A stretch of DNA of 63,247 nt, taken from the NCBI RefSeq assembly GCF_900156315.1, contig NZ_FTNI01000040.1:1-63247 (forward strand), in the 5' to 3' direction. The notes beneath the pieces were generated by a model. That model saw only the letters and a program-made list of their open reading frames with translations, searched no databases and had not been told where the DNA came from. The stretch is from Microbispora rosea (lineage in GTDB: Bacteria; Actinomycetota; Actinomycetes; Streptosporangiales; Streptosporangiaceae). Positions 51,733-60,217 of this stretch are shown in pieces. Both the position numbers and the translations under genes were made by a program. Within the stretch, counting starts at the first letter, position 1; each line of letters starts with the position of its first letter.

Positions 51733-53402
51733 CGGAGCTCGCGATCACCCGGGCCGCCGCCGCACCCGGTCCCTCTGCCGCTCCGCCGCTCGTCGCGGTG
51801 GAGGACCTGCGGGTCTCCTTTCCCGCGTCCGGTGTCGAGGCCGTACGCGGGGTGTCGCTGTCGATCGCGCCGGGGGAGTGCGTCGCCCTGGTCGGAGAGT
51901 CGGGGTCGGGCAAGAGCGTCACGGCCCGCGCGCTCATCGGCCTGGCGGGCCCGGGCGCGAAGGTGCGGGCGTCGGTCTTCCGCGTCGGCGGCGGGGACGC
52001 GCTGACCTTCGGCCCGCGCGAGTGGCGCCGCGTGCGCGGCCGGTTCGCCGGGCTGGTCCTGCAGGACGCCCTGGTCTCGCTCGACCCGCTGCGCACCGTG
52101 GGGGCCGAGATCGCCGAAGTGCTGGCCGAGCATGACGTGGTGCCCCGCCGGGCCCGCCCGGAGCGCGTACGGGCACTGCTGGAGGCCGTGGGCGTCCCGG
52201 ACCCGGAGACGCGCGTGCGGCAGCACCCGCACCAGCTCTCCGGCGGGCTGCGGCAGCGGGCCCTGATCGCCTCCGCGATCGCCGCGGAGCCGGAGTTGAT
52301 CATCGCTGACGAGCCCACGACCGCCCTCGACGTGACCGTGCAGGCCCAGATCCTGCGGCTGCTCGCGGACCGGAAGGCGGCAGGGACGGCGCTGCTGATG
52401 ATCAGTCATGACCTCGCCGTGGTGGCCGCGGTCGCCGGCCGCGTCCTGGTCATGAAGGACGGCCTGGTGGTCGAGGAGGGCCCGGCACGGGAGGTGCTGA
52501 CGACGCCGCGGCACGACTACACCCGTGCCCTGCTGGCCGCCGTGCCCTCCGCCCCTCGGCCTTCCACGTCTTCCGTGTCCTCCGTGTCCTCCGTGTCTTC
52601 CGTGTCCTCCGCGTCCGCCGTGCCGCGCCGGGCGGACGGCCCTCCGGCTCCGCGTGCACCCGTGCTCGCCGCCACAGGGCTGTCGGTCGCGTACGGCTCG
52701 CGCAGGGCCGTGGACGGCGTCTCCTTCCGCCTGTACGCGGGGGAGACGCTCGGCGTCGTCGGCGAGTCGGGGTCGGGCAAGACGACCCTCGCGCGGCTGG
52801 CCCTCGGCCTGCTCACGCCGGACGCGGGCGAGGTGAGCCTGCGCGGAGGCCCGTGGAGCGGCCTGCCCGAGAGGCGGCGGCGCCCCCTCCGCCCGGCCGT
52901 CCAGGTGATCGCGCAGAACCCGCTGGACTCCTTCGACCCGCGCCACACGGTGGGCCGCCTGGTCGCCGACCCGCTCTCCGCGCTGCCGAGGAGGCGGCGC
53001 AGGGAGCGCGCGGTCGAACTGCTGGGCCGGGTCGGGCTGCCGCCCGAACTACTCGGCCGGCGTCCGCGCGAGCTGTCGGGCGGCCAGCGGCAGCGCGTGG
53101 CCATCGCCCGCGCGCTCGCGTCCCGGCCCGAGGTGCTGATCTGCGACGAGCCCGTCTCCGCGCTCGACGTGTCCATCCAGGCCCAGGTGCTCGGCCTGCT
53201 GGCCGAGATCCAGGCCGAGGACGGAACGGCGCTGCTGTTCATCTCCCACGACCTGGGCGTCGTCCGCCACCTGAGTGACCGGGTCCTGGTGATGAAGGAC
53301 GGCCGTGTGGTGGAGGAGGGGGACGCCGGCGAGGTCTTCCATCACCCCCGGCACGCGTACACGAAGGAGTTGCTGGCGGCCGTGCCCCGGCTCCCCGGGT
53401 GA
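51729..53402 (+). CDS. ABC transporter double ATPase (DppD-DppF fusion)
   Basis: A 557-residue protein with two complete ATPases. First: GESGSGKSVTARALIG, LSGGLRQRALIASAIAAEP, IIADEPTTALD. Second: GESGSGKTTLARLALG, LSGGQRQRVAIARALASRP, LICDEPVSALD. Between them is a Ser/Val repeat linker (SSVSSVSSVSS, coded by a 9-bp repeat at about 52565-52615). It energises the two permeases; fusing both ATPases is common in actinobacterial operons. ATG 51729 overlaps the permease stop. Confidence 0.93.
   Translation: MTELAITRAAAAPGPSAAPPLVAVEDLRVSFPASGVEAVRGVSLSIAPGECVALVGESGSGKSVTARALIGLAGPGAKVRASVFRVGGGDALTFGPREWRRVRGRFAGLVLQDALVSLDPLRTVGAEIAEVLAEHDVVPRRARPERVRALLEAVGVPDPETRVRQHPHQLSGGLRQRALIASAIAAEPELIIADEPTTALDVTVQAQILRLLADRKAAGTALLMISHDLAVVAAVAGRVLVMKDGLVVEEGPAREVLTTPRHDYTRALLAAVPSAPRPSTSSVSSVSSVSSVSSASAVPRRADGPPAPRAPVLAATGLSVAYGSRRAVDGVSFRLYAGETLGVVGESGSGKTTLARLALGLLTPDAGEVSLRGGPWSGLPERRRRPLRPAVQVIAQNPLDSFDPRHTVGRLVADPLSALPRRRRRERAVELLGRVGLPPELLGRRPRELSGGQRQRVAIARALASRPEVLICDEPVSALDVSIQAQVLGLLAEIQAEDGTALLFISHDLGVVRHLSDRVLVMKDGRVVEEGDAGEVFHHPRHAYTKELLAAVPRLPG
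52565..52615 (+). repeat. 9-bp in-frame repeat in the ATPase linker
   Basis: TCCGTGTCC-type 9-bp units repeat about five times and encode Ser-Ser-Val. Slippage here would change linker length by three residues per unit. Confidence 0.75.
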
Positions 53403-53451
53403 ACGGCCGGCGGTGCCGGGCACCCGCCGGACGGGCGGTGTGGCGGAAGGA

Positions 53452-54039
53452 TCAGTCTTCGCGGGTGGTGATGCCCTCCAGCACCAGTTGCAGGAATCGT
53501 GGGCTGCTGTCTCTGCCGGAGGCGGCCTGCTCGCGCACCCACGCCGCGCCGCTGAGGAGGTCGAACAGCTCCTCGGGCGTGAGGTCGGGCCGCACCCTGC
53601 CGGCCGCCTGGGCGGCGTGCAGCAGGTCGGCGCCGCTTCGGTGCATCGCGGCGCACATGGCGTGGGAGGGGGTGCCCTCGTCGTACATGCTCCGGGTGAG
53701 GATGCCGACCAGGCCCCGGAAGGTGCTGAAGTGCACGACGGCCTCGCGCATCCACTCGGTCAGCGCGTCGAGGGGATCCGGCCCTGCCGCCAGCCGTTGC
53801 GCGTGGGCGACGAGGTTCTCCAGGCCGTCGCGGGTGGCGGCCTCCACCAGCGAGGCGCGCGTGGGGAAGTGCCGATACAGGGTGCCGATGGCGACACCCG
53901 CCTGGCTCGCGATGTCCTCCAGCGAGGCGTCCGCGCCCGAGGTCTCGAACGCCTTCCGCGCGGCGGCGAGGATGGCGTCGTAGTTGCGCCGGCCGTCCGC
54001 GCGCTTCGGGCGCTGGGCGATGTAGGGCTTGCCGTCCAC
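53452..54039 (-). CDS. TetR-family repressor of the adjacent MFS pump
   Basis: A 195-residue regulator starting at GTG 54039. The HTH (about 19-65) is LEDIASQAGVAIGTLYRHFPTRASLV in pattern, with a C-terminal domain of the SbtR-like type. It is divergent from an MFS exporter at 54177, and three matching palindromes fill the 137-bp gap, so repression of the pump and of itself is very likely. The inducer is probably a pump substrate. Confidence 0.92.
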   Translation of the reverse strand: MDGKPYIAQRPKRADGRRNYDAILAAARKAFETSGADASLEDIASQAGVAIGTLYRHFPTRASLVEAATRDGLENLVAHAQRLAAGPDPLDALTEWMREAVVHFSTFRGLVGILTRSMYDEGTPSHAMCAAMHRSGADLLHAAQAAGRVRPDLTPEELFDLLSGAAWVREQAASGRDSSPRFLQLVLEGITTRED

Positions 54040-54060
54040 CGGTACCTCCCGCTTGACATC

Positions 54061-54144
54061 CTGAGGTTACCTCATCTTGAATCTTGACCATCAAGCTGAG
54101 GCTACCTCAGGATAATTCCGCCGCTTAACCTGAGGGTTCCTCGC
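54061..54144. promoter_or_regulatory. Three TetR operators CTGAGG-N3-CCTCAG
   Basis: Sites at 54061-54075, 54096-54110 (perfect) and 54130-54144 (weakest) have spacings of 35 and 34 bp. A -10-like GATAAT (54111-54116) for the MFS gene directly follows the central, perfect site. Confidence 0.85.
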
Positions 54145-54176
54145 CTTGGCTCTCGCGAACGGACCGTGGAGGTTCC

Positions 54177-55625
54177 ATGAGCACAGACGGCACGACCGCG
54201 ACCGGCGACGTCTCGGCCGGCTCGCCGGGAGAAGGCCGCGACCGCGCGTGGGCCCTCGCGCTCGCGGCGATCGTCGGCGCCGAGTTCATGCTCCAGCTCG
54301 ACGGCACGATCGTGAACGTCGCGCTCCCGGCGCTGCAGTCCGACCTCGGCCTGTCCGTGACAGGGGGATCGTGGGTGCCGAACGGCTTCCTCCTCGCCTT
54401 CGGCGGGCTCCTGCTGTTCGCCGGCCGCCTCGGCGACGCCCTCGGGCACCGGAGGGTGTTCCTCGCCGGGGTCGGGCTGATCGTGGTGGCCTCGCTGGTC
54501 GCCGGGCTCGCGCCGAACGTGCAGGCGCTGCTCGCGGGCCGGGTCCTGCAGGGCGCCGGCGCCGCCGTCGCCGGCCCCACCGGCCTGGCGCTGCTCGCGA
54601 TCGTCTTCCGGGGCGAGCGGCGGCAGCGGGCCTTCGGGCTCTACTCCACCGTGACCGGTCTCGGCGCCTCCGCCGGCATGGTGCTGGGCGGCGTGCTGAC
54701 CTGGGCGGGGGACTGGCGCTGGAGCCTGCTGGTCAACGTGCCGATCGGGCTGGCCGTCATCGCGCTCGCCATCCGGGCGCTCACCGCCAGGGAGCTCACC
54801 GTGCGCGACGAGGCGACCCGATCCCGCGCCCTCGGCCTGCCCAGCGCGCTGCTGAGCGCCGCCGCCGTCACCGCCGCCGTGTACGGCCTCGTGCGCGCCG
54901 CCGAGAAGGGCTGGGGCGACCCCTGGACGGCGGCCGCACTCGGCGCCGCGGTCGTGCTGGCCGGGGTGCTGCTCCTGGTGGACCGGCGCGCCGCCGAGCC
55001 GCTGCTGCCCCTCGCCGTGCTGGCGGGCCGGGAGCGGGCCGGCGCCTTCGCCGGACTGGTGCTGCTCGCGGCGGTCCTCACCGGCTTCCTGATTTACCTG
55101 GTGCAGTATCTCCAGGGGGTGCTCCACTTCGGCGCGCTGCGCAGCGGCCTGGCGATCCTGCCGTTCGGCCTGGCGCTGCTCGTCAGCACGCAGGTCCTCA
55201 CCGCCCGCATCGCCGCGGTCGGTCTCAAAACCCGCGCGCTGCTCGGCCTGTCGGTGGTACTCGCCGGAACGGCCTGGCTGACCCGTCTCGACGGCGGCAG
55301 CGCCTACGCCGCCGGCGTGCTTCCGGCCCTCGTCGTCATGGGACTGGGCGTCGGCGTGGCGATCATCCCTCTTAACATGATCGTCCTGACCACCGCACCC
55401 GCCGAGTACGCGGGTGTCGCCGCCGGGCTGCTGCAGACCGCGCTCACCATCGGGGGTTCGCTCGGCCTGGCCGCCATGCTGATCCCGCTGGGCGCGGACG
55501 GTCTCGCCGAGGGCATCTCGCCGGTGTTCGCCTGGGCGTGCGGCGCGCTGGTCGCCGCCCTGCTCGTCATGGCCGCCTCCTGGTATCGCCTCGCGGCACG
55601 GGGCCGACGGGGGCCGTCCGGATGA
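54177..55625 (+). CDS. MFS exporter, DHA2 family
   Basis: A 482-residue protein with about 14 helices; ATG 54177 follows GTGGAGG. Motifs: FMLQLDGTIVNVALPALQSDL, FAGRLGDALGHRRVF (motif A) and GLGASAGMVLGGVLT (motif C). It belongs to the multidrug proton antiporters. It is controlled by the divergent TetR gene. It sits inside a block of monooxygenases and uptake systems, so it may expel a toxic intermediate, though this is only positional inference. Confidence 0.92.
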   Translation: MSTDGTTATGDVSAGSPGEGRDRAWALALAAIVGAEFMLQLDGTIVNVALPALQSDLGLSVTGGSWVPNGFLLAFGGLLLFAGRLGDALGHRRVFLAGVGLIVVASLVAGLAPNVQALLAGRVLQGAGAAVAGPTGLALLAIVFRGERRQRAFGLYSTVTGLGASAGMVLGGVLTWAGDWRWSLLVNVPIGLAVIALAIRALTARELTVRDEATRSRALGLPSALLSAAAVTAAVYGLVRAAEKGWGDPWTAAALGAAVVLAGVLLLVDRRAAEPLLPLAVLAGRERAGAFAGLVLLAAVLTGFLIYLVQYLQGVLHFGALRSGLAILPFGLALLVSTQVLTARIAAVGLKTRALLGLSVVLAGTAWLTRLDGGSAYAAGVLPALVVMGLGVGVAIIPLNMIVLTTAPAEYAGVAAGLLQTALTIGGSLGLAAMLIPLGADGLAEGISPVFAWACGALVAALLVMAASWYRLAARGRRGPSG

Positions 55626-55675
55626 GCCCGCGTGAGGGGCGAGCGGTCCGCGCCGGCTCGCCCCCCCACGCGAAT

Positions 55676-56860
55676 TCATGCCGCGTAGCGGCTGACGGGA
55701 CGGGCCAAGCCGAGCCGCCCGCGCAGGTCCACCGTGTCGTACGCCGTCCGGAACGCGCCCGCGTTCTGCAGGGCGGGCACCAGGCCACGGGTGATCGCCA
55801 CCAGGTCGTGCGGCAGCACGCCCGGCCGGAGCCGGAATCCCTCCAGCCCCGCCTCCCGCCACTCCAGCAGCAGCCCGGCGAGCTCCTCGGGGGTGCCGGT
55901 GAAGACATGGGCGTCCCCGTTGTGTTCGGCGCCGTCGAGGTCGTCCAGCCTGGCCTTCCGCCCGGCCGCGTCGCGGGCGTCGAGGAAGACCACCAGATCC
56001 GCGAAGATCCGCAACGGCGGCTCGGTCCGTCCCACCGTCGCTTCCGCCGCCCGGACGCTCTCGACGATCGCCGTGGCGTCCTCCCGGTCGCGCGGCGTGA
56101 CGTACACGACGTCGGAGGATCGGGCCGCGAACTCGTACGGCAGCCTGTCGTGGGCCAGCGAGGTGACCAGCGGCTGGCCCTGCGGGGAGCGCGGCGTGAT
56201 CGAGGGGCCCTTCACGCTGAAGAACTCGCCACGGAAGTCGATGTAGTGGAGCTTGTCGCGGTCGACGAAGCGGCCGGTCGCGACGTCGCGGATCTCGGCG
56301 TCGTCCTCCCAGCTGTCCCACAGGCGGCGGACCACCTCGACCGCGTCGGCGGCCTCGGCGAACAAGCCCTGCACGTGGTCGCCGAAGACGGGATGCCGGT
56401 CGCGGGAGTAGTCCTGCGGCGGGAACGGAGGGCGGCGGCCGAAGTGCGCCACGTGGTCGGGACGGCCGGAGATCCGGGGTCGCCAGCCGGCCCTGCCGTG
56501 GCTGATGTGGTCGAGCGAGGCGATGCCGATCGCGACGTGGAAGGGCTCGGTGTGGGTCGTGCTCGTGGTCGGCACGAGGCCGATCCGCGAGGACAGCGGA
56601 GCCACCCGCGAGGCGATCAGCACCGCGTCGAGGCGTCCGCGCACCTGGTCGAGGCGCCCGTCGGGCTCGTCGAGGTGGGAGGACTGCAGGCCGAGCGCGT
56701 CTTCGAAGGTGACGAAGTCGAGCAGGCCGCGCTCCGCCTCCGCGACGAGCTCGGCCCAGTATCCGGGGGTGAAGAGCCGGTCCGGTCGCGCGCCTTCGGC
56801 CCGCCACGCGGCCGGGTGCCAGCCCGCCCCGTCGAGCGCGACGGCGAGATGCAGGGTCAT
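55676..56860 (-). CDS. LLM-class flavin-dependent monooxygenase
   Basis: A 394-residue TIM-barrel enzyme. ATG 56860 overlaps the stop of the preceding NtaA-type gene (ATGA). Features: LDFVTFEDALGLQ, a SRIGLVPTTSTTHTEPFHVA segment and the NtaA-like insert HYIDFRGEFFSVKGPSITPRSPQGQPLV. It probably uses FMNH2 and O2 to cleave a C-S or C-N bond. It is the last gene of a GNAT-monooxygenase-monooxygenase operon. Confidence 0.9.
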   Translation of the reverse strand: MTLHLAVALDGAGWHPAAWRAEGARPDRLFTPGYWAELVAEAERGLLDFVTFEDALGLQSSHLDEPDGRLDQVRGRLDAVLIASRVAPLSSRIGLVPTTSTTHTEPFHVAIGIASLDHISHGRAGWRPRISGRPDHVAHFGRRPPFPPQDYSRDRHPVFGDHVQGLFAEAADAVEVVRRLWDSWEDDAEIRDVATGRFVDRDKLHYIDFRGEFFSVKGPSITPRSPQGQPLVTSLAHDRLPYEFAARSSDVVYVTPRDREDATAIVESVRAAEATVGRTEPPLRIFADLVVFLDARDAAGRKARLDDLDGAEHNGDAHVFTGTPEELAGLLLEWREAGLEGFRLRPGVLPHDLVAITRGLVPALQNAGAFRTAYDTVDLRGRLGLARPVSRYAA

Positions 56861-58209
56861 GAGGTCTCCTCGGTGCGGTTCTGAGTGCGGGGGGCGAGGC
56901 GGAGGTGGTCGCGGAGGGTGGGCCCGGTGTAGTCGGCCCGGAACACGCCCTTCTCCTGCAACAGGGGGACGACCTTGTCGACCAGGTCGTCCAGCCCGCC
57001 CGGCGTCAGGTGAGGGACGAAGATGAAGCCGTCGGCGGCGTCGGCCTGCACGAAGTGGTCGATCTCGTCGGCGACCGACCGCGGCGTGCCGATGAAGGTC
57101 TGCGGCGCGGAGACCTCGATGGCGAGCTCGCGGATCGACAGGTTCTTCTCCTCGGCGAGGGCGCGCCACTTGGACACCAGCTCGCCGCGGTCGCGGCGGA
57201 ACGCCGCATGGCCCCTGGACACGCCCTCGTCCAGGTTCGGCTCGACGTCGGGCAGCGGGCCGTCCGGGTCGTATCCCGACAGGTCGCGGCCCCACACGGC
57301 CTCCAGGAAGTAGAGCGCCGTCTGCGGGCCGACCTGCGCACGGCGGATCTCGGCGGCCCGCTCGGCGGCCTCGGCCTCGGTGTCGCCGAGCACGTACGTC
57401 ACGGCGGGGAGGATTTTCAGCTCCTCCGGCCGCCGTCCGTAGGCGGCGAGCCTGCGCTTGACGTCACGGTAGAAGGCGCGGCCCTCCTCCAGCTTGCTGT
57501 GCCTGCTGAAGATCACGTCGGCCGAGGACGCGGCGAACTCGCGCCCCTCGTCCGAGTCGCCGGCCTGGATGATCACCGGGTGGCCCTGCGGGCCCCGCGG
57601 CACGTTGAACAGCCCGGAGATGTCGAAGTGCCGGCCCTGGTGCCGGAAGGGCGCGACGCCGCCGGGCCGCAGGAACCGCCCCGACTCCGGATCGGCGGCC
57701 ACCGCGTCCGCCGCCCACGAGTCCCACAGCTCCCTGGCGGTCTGCAGGAACTCCTTCGCCCGGGTGTACCGGTCGGCCTCGGCCAGGAAGCCGCCCCGGC
57801 GGAAGTTCTCCCCGGTGAAGGCGTCGAAGCTGGTCACCACGTTCCACGCGGCCCGGCCGCCGCTCAGGTGGTCGAGCGTGGCCAGCCGTCGCGCCACCTC
57901 GTACGGCTCGTTGAAGGTGGAGTTCACGGTCGCGGCGAGCCCCAGGTGGGTGGTGACGGCGGCCAGGGCGGAAAGGACCGTGAGCGACTCCGGGCGTCCC
58001 ACGACGTCCAGGTCGTGGATGCGTCCCTTCGCCTCGCGCAGCCGCAGTCCTTCCGCCAGGAAGAAGAAGTCGAACTTCCCGCGTTCGGCCGTCTGGGCCA
58101 GGTGGCGGAACGAGTCGAAGTCGATCTGACTGCCCGACGCGGGGTCGGACCAGACCGTGGTGTTGTTCACGCCGGGGAAGTGCGCGGCGAGATGGATCTG
58201 CTTGGTCAC
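56857..58209 (-). CDS. NtaA/SnaA/DszA-family FMN-dependent monooxygenase
   Basis: A 450-residue enzyme starting at GTG 58209 after GAGGAG. Family hallmarks: a VNNTTVWSDP N-terminus, RGKFDFFFLAEGLRLRE, the NEPYEVARRLATLDHLSGGRAAWNVVTS region and FNVPRGPQGHPVIIQAGDSDEGREFAA. Relatives oxidise nitrilotriacetate, dibenzothiophene sulfone or N-acetyl-S-alkylcysteines with reduced FMN. Next to a GNAT and divergent from a cystine-type importer, the S-alkylcysteine salvage model is the best fit. The flavin reductase is not encoded here. Confidence 0.93.
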   Translation of the reverse strand: MTKQIHLAAHFPGVNNTTVWSDPASGSQIDFDSFRHLAQTAERGKFDFFFLAEGLRLREAKGRIHDLDVVGRPESLTVLSALAAVTTHLGLAATVNSTFNEPYEVARRLATLDHLSGGRAAWNVVTSFDAFTGENFRRGGFLAEADRYTRAKEFLQTARELWDSWAADAVAADPESGRFLRPGGVAPFRHQGRHFDISGLFNVPRGPQGHPVIIQAGDSDEGREFAASSADVIFSRHSKLEEGRAFYRDVKRRLAAYGRRPEELKILPAVTYVLGDTEAEAAERAAEIRRAQVGPQTALYFLEAVWGRDLSGYDPDGPLPDVEPNLDEGVSRGHAAFRRDRGELVSKWRALAEEKNLSIRELAIEVSAPQTFIGTPRSVADEIDHFVQADAADGFIFVPHLTPGGLDDLVDKVVPLLQEKGVFRADYTGPTLRDHLRLAPRTQNRTEETS

Positions 58210-58222
58210 GGGGACTCCTCAC

Positions 58223-58921
58223 TCAGGCGACCGGTACGTCGGCGGGCACGCGGAGGGTGGCGAACGTCGTCCGCCTGCGGAGACGGAAGCCGAGCGCCTC
58301 GTACACCCGGATTGCCGTGGTGTTGCTCGCGGCGGCGTGCAGGAACGGGGTCTCGCCGCGGGCGCGGATGCCGGCGGCGACGGCCGGCACCAGGCGTGAC
58401 GCCAGGCCCTGTCGGCGGAAGGCCGGATCGGTGCAGACCGCGCTGATCTCCGTCCAGCCGGGCGGGTGCAGCCGCTCCCCGGCCATCGCGACCAGCCTGC
58501 CGCCGCGGCGGATACCCAGGTAGGCGCCCATCTCGATGGTGCGCGGCCGGAACGGGCCCGGCTGCGTGCGCGCGACGAGGTCCAGCATCTCCGGCACGTC
58601 CGCCGCCCGCAGGCGGACCGCCTCGTCGTCGCGTGCGGGGACCACGTCGTCGCCGACCAGTTGCACGCCCCCGCCGTGGGCGACCACCTCCCACCCGTCC
58701 GGCGCCGCGGCGGCGTCACCGGTGACCGCGACCGTCGCTCCGGGCCCCGCGAGTATGGCGAGGTCGTTCCAGTCCGCGGGCCCGGGGTCGTCGGGCAGCG
58801 CGAAGAACGGGGACACGTCGTCCGGGTAGCGCACCGCGCCGCCGTACCGCTCGGCGAAGCGCGCGTGCGGACCGGTCAGCGACGCCCACGCGGGATTGTC
58901 CAAAAGGCGCTGGTCGCTCAT
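58223..58921 (-). CDS. GNAT-family N-acetyltransferase
   Basis: A 232-residue enzyme from ATG 58921, with GAGGAGGG ahead. The C-terminal acetyl-CoA domain has WTEISAVCTDPAFRRQGLASRLV (motif A, RxxGxA) and PFLHAAASNTTAIRVYEALGFRLRRR (motif B). The N-terminal ~100 residues are typical of the FR47-like subgroup. In S-alkylcysteine salvage, N-acetylation precedes monooxygenase attack, and this gene heads the monooxygenase operon. The substrate remains inferred. Confidence 0.88.
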   Translation of the reverse strand: MSDQRLLDNPAWASLTGPHARFAERYGGAVRYPDDVSPFFALPDDPGPADWNDLAILAGPGATVAVTGDAAAAPDGWEVVAHGGGVQLVGDDVVPARDDEAVRLRAADVPEMLDLVARTQPGPFRPRTIEMGAYLGIRRGGRLVAMAGERLHPPGWTEISAVCTDPAFRRQGLASRLVPAVAAGIRARGETPFLHAAASNTTAIRVYEALGFRLRRRTTFATLRVPADVPVA

Positions 58922-58958
58922 CGCGGCCCTCCTCGGGACGTGTCGTCGTGGCCGGTGC

Positions 58959-59042
58959 TCACGCGCCCACCTCCATGGCCGTCTCGTCGCGATCGCCGCC
59001 GCCGGCGCCACCGCGCGGGGGGAACACGCAGTCCTTCGGCAT
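58959..59042 (-). CDS. Small upstream ORF (27 aa) with a strong ribosome site and one Cys
   Basis: ATG 59042 is preceded by AGGAGGT, the best ribosome site in the area. The peptide starts MPKDCVFPPRGG, continues Gly/Asp/Glu-rich, and stops at 58959. It lies between the palindrome at 59090 and the GNAT gene, 37 bases before the GNAT start. It may be a Cys-sensing leader for a sulfur operon, like the Cys-containing leaders known upstream of actinobacterial sulfur genes. Conservation is untested. Confidence 0.45.
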   Translation of the reverse strand: MPKDCVFPPRGGAGGGDRDETAMEVGA

Positions 59043-59088
59043 CGGACCTCCTGTCGCTCGTCCTCATGCGGACGCATCCTATGCAAAA

Positions 59089-59107
59089 ACCTACTAAACA
59101 AGTAGGT
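59089..59107. promoter_or_regulatory. Inverted repeat ACCTACT-N5-AGTAGGT between divergent operons
   Basis: A 7-bp inverted repeat with a 5-bp spacer; its core, CCTAC-N7-GTAGG (59090-59106), is the same as at 45817-45833. TTGACG (59109-59114) follows directly on the plus strand as a possible -35. It probably controls both the importer and the monooxygenase operons. Confidence 0.7.
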
Positions 59108-59189
59108 CTTGACGGTATTGCTCGTCCGTGCTGAAGATGGAGGCATGTCGGACGGCCGCGATCAGCGCGGCCGCCGGGAGGGTTGATCC

Positions 59190-59252
59190 ATGACTGCCGA
59201 GCCCCTCGCGCTCGATCACGTCCACTTATCCGATGCCACGGCGGCGCGATGA
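59190..59252 (+). CDS. Small upstream ORF (20 aa) coupled to the permease
   Basis: ATG 59190 is seven bases after GGGAGGG. The reading frame (MTAEPLALDHVHLSD...) ends in a TGA that overlaps the permease ATG as ATGA (59249-59252). Ribosomes finishing this peptide could restart on the permease, which has no ribosome site of its own. This is a likely translational-coupling leader. Confidence 0.5.
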   Translation: MTAEPLALDHVHLSDATAAR

Positions 59253-60217
59253 GCGCGCCCGCCGTGCTGGAGGAGACCGCGGCGGAGTCCGCCGGCTCCC
59301 TGACCGTCGTCAAGGCGCGTCACCCGGGACGCTGGATCGCCGGCGTCGTGGTGGCGGTGCTGCTGGCGATGGCGGTCAACGCGCTGGTCACCAATCCGGC
59401 CTGGGACTGGCCGGTCGTCGGCGCGTACCTGTTCCATCCCTCGGTGCTGCACGCGGTGCTGTTCACCGTGGAGTTGACCGCGCTCGGCATCGTGCTCGGA
59501 TTCCTGCTGGGCACCGTGCTCGCGCTGATGCGGCTGTCCCGCGTCCCGCTGCTCGCGTCGGCGGCCTGGGGCTACGTGTGGCTGTTCCGCTCGGTGCCGC
59601 TCATTCTGCAACTGCTGTTCTGGTACAACCTCGCCGCCCTGTACAAGCAGATCTCGTTCGGGGTGCCGTTCGGACCCGCGTTCTTCTCCGTCGACTCGAT
59701 GGACCTGATCGGACCGGTGACGGCCGCCGCGCTCGGCCTGGCGCTGCACCAGGCGGCGTACGCCGCGGAGATCGTGCGAGGAGGCTTCCTCTCGGTCGAC
59801 CCCGGTCAGCTTGAGGCGGCCGCCGCGCTCGGCATCCCGAGGGCCAGGCAGATCTTCCGGATCCAGCTTCCGCAGGCCATGCGGTCGATCGTCCCGGCGG
59901 CGGGAAACGAGATCATCGGCCTGGTCAAGGGCACCTCGGTCGTCTACATCATGGCGCTGCCCGAGCTCTTCTACCAGGTTCAGGTGATCTACAACCGCAA
60001 CGGCCGGGTGATAGCGATGCTGCTGGTGGCCGCGATCTGGTATCTCGTCCTCACCACGGTGCTGTCGGGCGTGCAGCACTACGTGGAACGCAGGTTCGGC
60101 CGGGGCCTCGCGCGGGCGTTGTCGCCCACGCCCGCGCAGCGGGTGCGCCGGATCCTCTCCGTACGGCGGGCCGCCCGGCGGCAGCGCCCGGCCTGGGGCG
60201 GAGGCGAGCGGCGATGA
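59249..60217 (+). CDS. Polar amino-acid ABC transporter permease (HisM/GlnP type)
   Basis: A 322-residue permease; ATG 59249 is chosen from the ATGA overlap with the small ORF. It has a long N-terminal segment and five or six helices. The HisMQ signature is clear: VELTALGIVLGFLLGTVLALMRLS, the WGYVWLFRSVPLILQLLFWYNLA region, and the EAA loop EAAAALGIPRARQIFRIQLPQAMRSIVP. As the only permease, it should form a homodimer. It imports a polar amino acid, plausibly a cysteine derivative given its divergent partners. Confidence 0.93.
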   Translation: MSAPAVLEETAAESAGSLTVVKARHPGRWIAGVVVAVLLAMAVNALVTNPAWDWPVVGAYLFHPSVLHAVLFTVELTALGIVLGFLLGTVLALMRLSRVPLLASAAWGYVWLFRSVPLILQLLFWYNLAALYKQISFGVPFGPAFFSVDSMDLIGPVTAAALGLALHQAAYAAEIVRGGFLSVDPGQLEAAAALGIPRARQIFRIQLPQAMRSIVPAAGNEIIGLVKGTSVVYIMALPELFYQVQVIYNRNGRVIAMLLVAAIWYLVLTTVLSGVQHYVERRFGRGLARALSPTPAQRVRRILSVRRAARRQRPAWGGGERR

